A stretch of DNA of 11,440 nt from Saccoglossus kowalevskii (Eukaryota > Hemichordata > Enteropneusta > Harrimaniidae), in the NCBI RefSeq assembly GCF_000003605.2, contig NW_003118437.1, positions 49,452-60,891 of the forward strand, given 5' to 3'. The notes under the pieces were generated by a model that saw only the letters and a list, made by a program, of their open reading frames with translations, had not been told where the DNA came from and searched no databases. Positions 1 to 10,740 of the stretch are shown here, in pieces. A program made the translations under genes and the position numbers. Numbering within the stretch: the first letter of the stretch is position 1; the number at the start of each line of letters is the position of its first letter.

Positions 1-1001
1 AACATGTGCCTTACCCTATTGCCTTTTCAAAATCAAAGGTGATGATACCTGTGACAGTAATACAGTACGAAATGTGTACATCAGCATGTGCCTCCTACAA
101 ATAAAGACTTGTTGTTTTTTTGATACACTGTGGTTAAATTCGTAATAATAGCTCCGTAGTCCTGTGGTTTTAGCAGCATTTTTTTTTTTTTTTTTGCCGA
201 ATTTTTTTTTCGCCCTCTCGCATTAGTTTTGGGGTCTTCAGAGGATGTCATCCATAAAATTAAATCAGTGTGGCCTTACCCTTTCTAACCTAATTCGGAA
301 CATTTATTGAAGCGTGGTGATAGTGTCTGGTGAATGTGTGTGTTCACCAACTCACTGCTAAACTCCAAAGGCATAACTAATTAAGTTGATAACAGCGATA
401 ATATGCCATTAATTATTAAATAATAAGTTTACACATGAATAGCTCGCTTGAAATTTAATTATTTGTAATTAGAAAGAAAATTCTCTTGAGAAATAATTGT
501 TAACATCGCACAAGAAATTGATTACAAGGAATTTTAAGAATGTAGTAGAGGTTTTCGGGAATTAATATTCACACTAATTATTTTTATAGAAGAATTGTTT
601 TAAATCATAGCTATATATTCTACAAATCACAGCAGTTAAAAATCGATGTTACCTTAAACGAAAATATGACGTGACTGCAAAGTCTATGTTGTTAGATAGT
701 TTGCATTTACTTACAAGGTCGCCATAGAAGTCGATTGGTATTGGAGAAACAGCTTTTAATTGTAATGGATTTGTTTTTCATTTGGTAAACCTTGTGTTTA
801 ATATTCCATTGTAATTCCCAACTTTACAAGATTTATAATTCACTATTTTGTCAGATTTGTAATTCTATTTTGAAGCAAGTTCACTGATCATGTGACCGTA
901 GTTGATTAGCAAACACCAACACATTTTCAGCAAAGATGAAGATGATACTGTGATATGATAAAACACTGTATTATCATCATTGATGAAAAACCATAGAAAG
1001 T
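1..1001. other. AT-rich noncoding stretch, no gene seen
   Basis: I find no exon-like open stretch, RNA gene or conserved protein motif here. The sequence is AT-rich with stops in all frames. The only notable element is the poly-T tract annotated separately. It may be an upstream intron of the LDLa-channel gene or intergenic DNA. Nothing in the sequence decides between these. Confidence 0.6.
179..210. repeat. Interrupted poly-T tract
   Basis: Seventeen consecutive T (179-195) are followed by GCCGA and then a second run of T to 210. On the minus strand this reads as poly-A, so it could be the 3' tail of an old retroposed element or just a slippage-prone homopolymer. No element body is recognisable beside it. 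Confidence 0.8.
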
Positions 1002-2075
1002 GCCGTACAGGAGCGTACCACAACACCAATGTGGAGAGGTAAGGGATTACCTTCAGAAAGCACTACAGCAGATAGTTTTCTAGGATCCTTCAAGCCCATA
1101 TGCCACGCCAGTAGTGCTTGTGAGAAAGAAGATGGTAAGCTCAGACTCTGCGTCAATTACCATGCCCTGAATACGTACAAAGATGCCTACCCTCTACCAA
1201 GAGTGAATGAAGCACTGGATGTTCTGAAAGGTGCTAAATATTTTGTAGTTTAGAATTGGCACATGGCTATCACCAACTTCTTATGGAGGAGAGTGATATC
1301 CCAAAAACAGCATTTAGAACAGAGACTTCACTGACTTCATTCGTATGCCGTTTGGCTTATGTAATGCAAGTAGCACGTTTATGCGCCGTACGGACAATGC
1401 CACCGGGGACCTTAAGTCTTTTAGTATATCTAGTATATCAACATTCGATGAAACATTATCCAGATTGGATGTTGTGCTTTCTCTTTCAAGTTGTCTTAAT
1501 CTAAAGGTCAAACCTGAGAAATATCAGAAAGAAACGAGATACTGGGGCATATTGTTTCTAGAGATGGAACCTCTACTGACCCAGAGAAGCTCTGCGCAGT
1601 CCGTGGATGGACTCTTCCTGAGACAGAGGAGTGCACTTAAAGGGTTTCCGGGTGTCTTTAGTTATTATACAACATTTGTGTCAAGATTGCTGCCCCTTAC
1701 ACAACCTGCTGAAGAGAGAGAAAAGTAGTATAAGAGGGAAATCAACTAAGGTGAATATTAGTTATGTATACAGACAACAACCCGCTAAAGTTGTCTTCAG
1801 GCCTTAGTTAAGTTGAAAGCAACAGAAATAAGTTGGGCTGCAGAACTAGCACAGTTCTGGTAAAAGGAACCGGAATGTAGATGCATTGAGTAGGAAGGGA
1901 ACACATGGTAAGGGACCTAGAACAGTCAGATTCGAAGAGACGAGTTGCTGTGTATTTTGTGAAGTTGTAACTAATAACTTTACATCTGTCCAACTACCGA
2001 AAACCATTAGTGCAACAGTTAATCAGGTAATGAATAGTACACATGTCAGTGAGGTGAGGACAAGGTCAAGTTGAG
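1002..2075 (+). mobile_element. Decayed Ty3/gypsy LTR-retrotransposon pol fragment (RT to RNase H)
   Basis: Short conserved pol pieces occur in the right order but in changing frames. TPVVLVRKK (1105-1131) is followed by [12 protein letters not shown] (1137-1172) and YPLPR (from 1188). Then come GYHQ (1265-1276), IPKTAFRT (1298-1321), MPFGLCNASSTF (1345-1380) and NLKVKPEK (1498-1521). DPEK is at 1578-1589 and a FLGL..YYRRF-like FPGVFSYYTTFV ends at 1680. RNase H pieces are YTDNNPLK (1767-1790), W-A-A-E-L-A-Q-F (1834-1857) and the C-terminal signature NVDALSR (1874-1894). In-frame stops occur at 1081 and 1252. The catalytic Y-x-D-D box expected near 1420-1450 is absent, and a short gap separates the two last RNase H pieces. 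No gag, protease, integrase core or LTR is seen. It lies in the same orientation as the host gene and is certainly nonfunctional. The clade within Ty3/gypsy is not resolved. Confidence 0.92.
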
Positions 2076-3746
2076 TCGTACCATACTCATTGACTACCTA
2101 TCCCTGAAGTAAAGCAACTTTTTCTACCAGTCTAATTGAAGTATACAAACTGCATCAGCCGACTAACAAATAATAGCGGACATTATAAAATCAAATACGT
2201 TGTTTATGCAGTTTTTTGCCAAGGAAAACTAATAATGGTTAAAGTTGTTATTGTAATGAGACATATCCAGCTTATTGAGTTCACTTATGTTAACATGGTT
2301 GTTGGGGAGTGTGTAACATGTGGAAATACTGATTTGATTACTGCATTGCCGTTTAATAATACATTACTCTCAACATTGCAAAGCTTCTACTTCCTATACG
2401 TCTATATAATTATTGAGTAATTTGTATGTAGTTAGACAGTATGTAGTTAGATATCCTCGTGTTGGGGGTGAGTTCTAAGTTAAAACTTTCCCCATTCACA
2501 TACTTTGCAATGAGTGAATGAGCCTACATCATTGTAATGCAATGTAATGCAATGCAATGTAATGTAATGTAATGTAATTTACCGGTAATGAATGTAATTT
2601 AATTCGAAAATGAAAAGAAGTCTTGTTTGCATTTATACTCCATCACGGGTATTTCTGGCGGACGAGTACTTGTATCAAATGTTTTTCATGGCCTTCTTGG
2701 ATTACAAAGAACTTCGTAGATTTCAACTATTAGTCTGGTGGCCTGTTTTTTTTTGGTAGATATTATTAAATTTTAAGGATATTGTACTATGTGTTTGTTT
2801 GTTTTTTAAATCCAGATAGTGGAATCTTTAGAATGCGTCAATTTAATAGCAATCGGTGATTAGGTATTGTTCATATATCTAATTTTACAATATCAAAAAA
2901 TAGTGAACAAATCTGATTCTACGGAATAGTATTCATTTGATTGATCATTTTAATATCAGAATTAAAAATATACACTAATTACTGCATTGAAATTTACTGT
3001 GATCAATATATTGATATACAGTAAAATGTAGATGATTGGAAAGCATCTAAACATGTTTCAAAATTATATTCATTATGTGATTTATTAATCAATTTATAAT
3101 ACCTGCGAATATGCACATTTATTCATTACGACAATGCGAGTTGTTAATTTTGACCAATGTTTTAAGTAGGTTTTATTTATGATAGAGCTCTGAAATATTC
3201 ATAGAATATAAATAGACATGTGCAAAGAAAACTCTACTACATACTCAGTCATGCGATAATACTTACACATTGGTCATACTATCAAGACAATATCACACAT
3301 GATACAAATATTTACATCTAGATTTTTGTACTATGAATGTTCGGAACTTTTGAACACCTTTTCTCATAATTGTTCTAAATTATAAATTAATAAAATTAAT
3401 CAATTATAAAGTTTTAAACAGTTCACGTGACATCGGATGATAGTGTGTATTATTCGTGAATATTCATGAGTGGATCATTATGTAATATTCTGTATACGAA
3501 CAAACTGCCTTACTCGTTACTCCGGATCCCAACACTAGACATCTATGGGAAATTCCATATTTTTTTAAAGCGAGGTTTCAGGTCAAATTGTGTGATCAGT
3601 GATAAGGCAATTAATAAGACTAAATAAATCAATGCATATGAGATGGTATGTATATTAACAAGATGTAAGCCATCATCCAGTCACTGCTTTGAGTTTCTAA
3701 TTGTTGTGAGACTTGCGATGTTTGTTTTTGTTATTCGGAATTACAG
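2076..3746. other. Noncoding stretch upstream of the first visible exon
   Basis: AT-rich sequence with stops in every frame. Apart from the AATGY array at 2531-2580, no exon, promoter motif or element end can be supported. Its 3' end (about 3720-3746) is a T-rich tract ending in TTACAG, the acceptor of the first LDLa exon. At least the last part is therefore an intron, and at least one more exon must lie upstream. Confidence 0.6.
2531..2580. repeat. Pentanucleotide microsatellite (AATGT/AATGC)n
   Basis: Ten consecutive 5-bp units. The central eight (2536-2575) are AATGC or AATGT and the outer two are single-base variants (ATTGT, AATTT). The variable fifth base alternates irregularly in the first part and becomes uniform AATGT in the last four full units. 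That pattern fits recent slippage at the 3' side. Confidence 0.9.
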
Positions 3747-3869
3747 GACCGTGTATGCCAGGTGACATGTCATGTGATGAAGAGAATACACTATGTATAA
3801 AACAATACATGTGGTGTAACGGTGAGGTTGACTGTCCCAATGCTGTTGATGAACTCCACTGTCAGCAAG
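3747..3869 (+). CDS. Exon 1 (first visible): LDLa module 1
   Basis: This exon follows a T-rich tract and TTACAG acceptor and ends at donor GTAAAT (phase 1 in, phase 1 out, 41 codons). It has the six LDLa cysteines in order: C-M-P, M-S-C, L-C-I, W-C-N-G, V-D-C and L-H-C. The C-terminal half W-C-N-G-x-x-D-C-x-x-x-x-D-E is the calcium-cage half of the module, with N where D is usual after the fourth Cys. Because it starts mid-codon after an acceptor, it is not the first exon of the gene. Confidence 0.9.
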
Positions 3870-6800
3870 GTAAATCCCTTACTATGTTAGTCATCTATAT
3901 ATTATGAGTATTTTTACTACGTTACATATTACGATGATGTTTTGATGGAAAAGCGTACGGGCAGATGGACATACAGTGTTTATACCCGAGTTAATAGTTG
4001 TAGTTAATAGTATTTTTCTGTGTGAACCACCCAATTCAATAGCCTATTGCTTATTTGTATATTTTATTTTTAAACGAGCCAGGGGCTTCAAGACGCAGCT
4101 AAATGTTTTAGGTTACAACTTGTAAGTAACATTAGGGGATTTAGAAGATATTCTGTGTTTTTTGTAAAACATTGACAATTTTATGCTAACTTGTCATTTA
4201 GGAAACTGTTTATCAAATCAATTCAAGTGTAAAAACGGGAAGTGTCTCCCTTTGTCACTGAATTGTAACTACAGAGATGACTGTGGCGATAACAGTGACG
4301 AACTCGATGAGGGCGCCTGTCAAATTAGTAAGTAGTAGTGTTTCGCGCACAATCATTAATCATAGTGTACATAAGTATAACTCCTCTTTATATTCATTGA
4401 TAGTTCTAGCTCACATTGAATATCATCGTTATTTAACATTAATTATAACAATTATGTTATTCTTTATGAATTCATATTAGAAAATTATAACATAACCAAT
4501 TGGTTATTGTTGTCATAATTACTTATGTAACGAAACTTGTCTCAGAAAATATGAAGACTTATTAACGACTATTCTTCACTTTCGTATTTGTTTACGGTGA
4601 TGTGACATCACTGATAACACTACACGACAGGTTAATTTCTCTATATACCTTGGTGTAGTTGGTGGGACTGTAATCACTGACCTAATAAAATAGTTTACTA
4701 GCGTGTCCGCCATTCATCAGGGAGATTGGTGAGTCAGACGAGAACACCCTTCATTTCCCTTAAAAAGTCATAGGCAGGTCGAAATGAACCGAAATGTTCG
4801 TCGAATCAAAAAGAGAATCCATTAAATACAGAATCCATATATTATATAACAATATTGTTTTTATTTACTCAGGATCCTGTGTTATTGGTGAATTCATGTG
4901 TGCTTCACATGAATGTATACCTATATATCAGTTGTGCGATGACAAACCTGATTGTGCTGATGGCACAGATGAAATGTTTATGTGCGAGAAGTACAAAGGT
5001 GAGCTTTATCTTAAATATGTATAAGTGTCTACTCAATATATCATAATTAACATTATCAATTACTTGTGTATAATTTGTTTTTGCAGCTGGTTTTTGTTAT
5101 TATGACGTCAGAGTTCAGAATTGGGGATGTACAGGGCGTGAGTAAAAAACATTATTATGTGTAACTTTATTCTGAGATTATTTTATGGGTTGTTTACATG
5201 GCTAGTTTGTATGTTTAAATTGGCAAAATCTAAAACATTTCTCACACAAACGTAGATTTGTTAATTCCTTCACTGAATGTTTTTTTAATTGTGCCGAATA
5301 TATTATCCGTTTACGTTATTAATCAGCCATATATGTAGAATATGACTTGGTAAACATGTAATTCTAATGTATTATACCACAGTGTAACTACAATGTGTTT
5401 TTGATTTTATATTTGTTGTTGTGGTATTTTGGTCATAGCTAAAAGAGTAGTTTTGATTCTAAGTCACTACTACTTTCAATCGATTAATGTACGTACGAAT
5501 ACAATGTTTCCATATCTTTAGCACCACTTATACGTATGGCCTGTGATGGCGGGCTCATATCATCGTGTCAGTACGGCAGCAATCAGGACGAGTGTATACA
5601 CCCAACTGATAAATGCAATGGTGCAGTGGATTGTTTTGATGGATTTGACGAATTAAACTGCGAAACACGTGAGTAATACGTTTTTGTTTTCAATACAGAT
5701 GCGAAAATGATCAATTATAACCATTGTATTTAGTAAGTATTACAATCTAATTAGGTACACAAAATAATTATGCAAACAATCTGTTGTGTGTTTTCAACTA
5801 CGCAAAAACAATGTACAATTGCGACACTGTTTTAATACAAAAAACGAATTTTGATGAGTAACTTTAAAGCCATTTGTGTTTAGATAGTTCCTTCTAGTTC
5901 TTTGTTCAAATTATTGAGACATATGTAGCTTAGAGTGCCTAAATATGTCTTGAAAAGTCTTTCTCATAGATTCAGTTATTCGTGATTATTCCATTAACAC
6001 AATAAAATATTCTCAGCAGCCACGTTTCTTAATTAATTCTGTGTTTATCAACCATTTTCAGATATGCACGAATTTGAAGAAGTACAACAAATATTTTATA
6101 TTGAATCTAATTCTATTTAATTCTTCAGATTATTGGAAATGCCCTTACGGTCAGTTCAAATGTGGAACTGGCCATTGTATCTTGCATGAATTGAAATGTA
6201 ATGGAATAATGGATTGCAAAGACGGAAGTGACGAAATGGAGTGCGGTGATAATACGCTCGCAGGTATATCAAAACACATTGCAACATTTGACAAATTGAC
6301 GGGACAACGCATCTGAGCGTGGGCAATGGCGATAAAGCTATTTCACCTACATAATGAAATCAATATAGCGTGATACATACGGGCGAAGCGTTTTCCAAAT
6401 GTATCATTTTGTAATTTAACGATATATAATTTTTGTATTTTGGCCAATGTATTTCAAAATTTGTGGGGATTTTGAGTTTTAAATACATTATACAAAAGTC
6501 CGACATAACATTAATTTGACAAATCGAAATGTAGCAATGTTACACACAAATAACACCGTGATGTGGACTGTGTATTGAAATGATCGTGTAACATAATTTC
6601 ATGTCACTGACGACTGGTGCAACAAATACGCAATATGTGAATCGTGGGGAGGGGGGTTGGTTGGTCATATATACGAATAAACATTCTGATTTTCACGGCG
6701 TGTTTTTGTTAACATGTCGACGCAAAGCATAACATTTTTAAATTCCATTGGAGTGTGTAAATGAGTGCGAATTTAAAAAAAAATACAAATGTCTACATAC

Positions 6801-9054
6801 TGTTCGTGGTGGCGCCCTTTCATGCGCGTTTTTCGTATAGAGTCAATTCTGGTCCTCAAAATACGAAATATTCAATCACAGATATACGATGCGAAAATAT
6901 TTAACCGCCATTTTCTATTGTGGAGTTCCATCAACATATACACCGCAAATGACACATTTTACCTGCTATTGAATATTTAAAATAAATACAACTAAATTTC
7001 GAAATTGAGGTTATTAGGTTGACGATCAAATTGACAATCCTGAAATACCTAAATAAATAATATAAAAATAATAAAAACACTGAATAAGAACATAAGAATA
7101 TGCTAGCATGTTGAATCGCAATTATCCATTAATGCCTAGTCGTCATTTACCACGGAATAAGAACACGTGAATGTAGTAAGTTGCCACTGCATGTGTCAAT
7201 ACTACAAACTAATCTGGTTAAATAGCGTATATATAAAGACACTATTGACGCACCATTTTAAAAAAACGCACTAGACTTATGTTAAAGTTTTATACTTAAT
7301 AGTTTCAAATAAAAAAAAAACAGTTATTGACATTTTCCAGTCCGGTCTAAAGACGGTGTACATCATCGACCATATACAGTGTATCTGTGAGTGTTATGAA
7401 ACAATGCCTTGTCTGCACTGTGAACACATTTGTCATTTATGCAGAATTGTTCATCTATGTTCATGTAGGTCTATTCTCCTTCGAAAATATGTGGACATGT
7501 AATGATGGTAGTATGGAGATTCCGAGTCAATTAAGATGTAATGGTTATCTCAACTGTGTAGATGAAAGTGACGAACTTGACTGCAAAAAATGTACGTTTT
7601 ACAATAAAGTGTGATTTTTTCACAATAGAATTTAAATGAAAATATTATGTTAACTGGTGCTGTTTGATATTGCAGCATATTTGATTATGAGTTACATTAT
7701 TTAATCGAACATACTAGTATATGAAGCTATGTACTTTAATACATCGTTTCATAAAACGAATTGCAGTATTTAATCGAACGAATAGTAAGTTGTGTTTAGT
7801 TTACGGTGAATAACAAAAATAATTCAATGTGTTCATCAACATGCAGTATGGAGCCTTATATGGTTCTTATCTATATGTACATATACTGCAGTAATACAAA
7901 AAAATAATAAAGTGAAAGAATCAGACATTTTTAGGGTTGTTGTATGTTTTTTCTAAATTTTGCAGACCAATGTCCAAAGACCATGGTAAAATGTGCAGAA
8001 ACACATTTTTGCATTGACCAATCAAAGACATGCGATGGGTCATATGACTGCACATCAAATGATATGGGACAAGACCTTACGGATGAAAAGAGTTGTGAAG
8101 AAAGTACGTTACTCTTTATATTCACTTTAAAGGGGCACTGTGGGTGCTATATGACGTCCATTAAAAACATGCTTGTAAAGTTATTCTATATCACACAAAG
8201 TAAGAGTGTTATCATCAAAATCCTTGAACTATGATCAAGTTCCACACATAATTGGTTTTAGTAAGACTAGTAGTTTGTATTTACTAGCTTGACTAGTTTT
8301 ATCCGTTCGCTGGAAACTGATCGTCACCCTTGTACTGTATCCCCCTTCTCACTAGCGCACATTCTCGCTGACGACAGTGTCTCCATAACATGTCAAGTTG
8401 TTTTTTGCTAAATCTTCTATATCTAAAATAAATGTACATAATATTAAAAGTAGCAATGTAATTTCACATTTAAACTAAATTATTCCTGTTTTATTTTGTC
8501 TATTGCAGGTGTGTGTCCCCCTGATCGATTCCGGTGTGGAAACGGACAATGTATAGATATGAAACATAGATGTGATTATCATTATCATTGTCTAGACCGT
8601 AGTGATGAAATGAACTGTACACTAGGTACGTCAAGAAAATACTTCAGAATTCCGATTGATAGAAGTGTATTACGGATGTTGAATTATCGTATTCAATTAT
8701 ACAGATTAAAATGAAGACAATACTCGAGACGATTTCTTTACTCTGAAAAACATAACTTTGTGTTGACGGGCGACCTCCGATCAAAAACAACATCGGTGAT
8801 TCGAGGCTCCAGTAAGGCACGTATAGGAGCATTATATTATCTTTATCATTTGTGCCTTTAGATGATTGTGCCCCGAATGAAAAGCTGTGTTCGATAAATA
8901 AGGAAGACTATTACTGTATGGATGACACCCAATGGTGCGACGTTCACGTGGATTGTTATCATAAAGAAGACGATGAATGTGATGCATGTACGTATCATAC
9001 AAATATAGTACTATTTTACCCAGGGGTAATTGGTGCAGTTACCATGCCTATGTT

Positions 9055-9097
<43 letters not shown>

Positions 9098-10709
9098 TTT
9101 CGTGAGTTTCAGTGTTTCCACATTGGGTAAACCCATACTCTCAACTACAGTTGTCGGATGAAGGTGGCGTGTTTGAATTTTGGGTTATATTAGCAAATAT
9201 AAATACTCTAGTAAAAGCATGAGTATATTACCGTTAGTTTAAACATATTTTGTTCAGAAGAATCACACCTTGATCTACGACTAAATTAAGGTGGTCCCGA
9301 ACTATCAATTGGGAAACCAAATTTAAAATTAACTTGCTGAATTTATTTTGTTAATAATATTAATTTATTCATAGATACATGTCCATCTCATATGATTGTT
9401 TGTGGTCTACGCTGTGCTGGAATAGAAGAACGGTGTGATCTAAGTGCGAACTGTGCTGGGGGTAACGATGAAGTTGACTGTGAAAATCGTAACTATACAA
9501 ATGACTTTCCTCCTCTAACACTACTGTGGTTCGAAATGTTTTATACTCGTCTTCATTAGCACTGTAAACTTACATCTCTAAAAAACAGTCAAAATATTAT
9601 GCTTATATCTGTAGACATGTGCCCTGATGATAGTTATTTCCGATGTCGTAATGGTCAGTGTATACCTTGGTATCTGTACTGCGATGAACCAATACGACCT
9701 GACTGTGCTGATGGCAGTGACGAACTTTTCTGTAACAGTGAGTAAAATAAACTGTCCAGCAAACAAACTGTCCGTTGATAATGTGGTATGCATAATTCCA
9801 ATCAACATGTGTATATAATATGACATTAATATTCCCACACTTTACTATACTTCCTGTAATTTGTGACATGACCAATTATATATAACAGTGTATTAATTGT
9901 GCGTAGAACAAAAATCAATCATGTAAACAGAAAACAATCTTTCCATTACAAACAGATATCTGTGCTGATAGTGAATTTCAGTGTGTCAGTGGTTGGTGTA
10001 TCAATGCTACATATACGTGCGATGGTGTCAATGATTGCGGTGATAACAGTGATGAAGACAACTGCCCTCAATGTACGTAAATTATGTCCATAATTTAAGA
10101 TGTTCACACTTTGTGGTACTTTTGAGTAACACTAAGAAAGTACTATAGTTCAAATAAAATATACAACATACCACATGCTTTTGTCAAATTAAAATCAGTG
10201 ACACAAAGCAAAAAAACTACGTTCAAATAAAATATCTATTATATTACAGATTGTGGGGAAGACGAATATGAGTGCAATGGTCTCATAGATGGCGGTGTTC
10301 GCATAACTTCAAAATGTATCAAATGGGACCGTCGGTGTGATCGATTTGTGAACTGTTACCAAGGAGACGACGAAGCTGATTGCCAGTATAGTAAGTACCA
10401 GTAATTACCACATTAAAGGGCGGTAGTCGTCATGCCGCGTCTTTTTCGATATGGGACTCATAGCGACGTATACAACGCGTGTAAAATACATTGTTTATAT
10501 ACATGAAATTCGAACACGCGCTACGCGACGACCACCGCGCTTTACAATTATGCCCTGTGTATAATAATGAGTTTAATTTTGTCCCATATTTTGATTCATG
10601 GATATGAAATTGATATGATAATGTTAGGTGGGAGTATCGTCCAACGCATAGCAAAGTTTGGTGTGACAAACACATAGCAAAGTTTGGTGTAACCGACACA
10701 TAGAAAAGT

Positions 10710-10740
<31 letters not shown>

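Noticed and set aside
100-105. AATAAA followed by a GT- and T-rich stretch, possible polyadenylation site of an upstream plus-strand gene
   Set aside because: The hexamer is expected by chance in AT-rich DNA and no coding sequence precedes it in the window.
2136-2420. Plus-strand open frame of 94 codons after the retroelement remnant
   Set aside because: It has low complexity and AT-driven composition, no recognisable domain, and no splice or retroelement motif.
3713-3746. Short hydrophobic reading (L-F-L-L-F) just before LDLa module 1, resembling a signal peptide
   Set aside because: It starts with TTG, has no in-frame ATG, and coincides with the T-rich tract of the TTACAG acceptor. It is intron sequence read through.
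6041-6128. Possible 5' extension of exon 6 from the acceptor ending at 6061
   Set aside because: Entering in phase 1 from that acceptor leads to a TAA stop before the LDLa module. The frame of exon 6 would need a phase-0 junction there, unlike every neighbour.
6644-6664. G-rich tract as a G-quadruplex
   Set aside because: Only two runs have three or more G. At most a weak two-layer structure is possible.
6789-6980. Open frame of 63 codons in the long intron 6
   Set aside because: It has no domain, no splice sites in the right phase and no cysteine pattern, and lies between two clearly joined LDLa exons.
3747-10390. LDL receptor or LRP family membership
   Set aside because: No EGF-like, YWTD propeller or CUB module is found among or after the LDLa exons, and the following exon carries an ASC-type motif.
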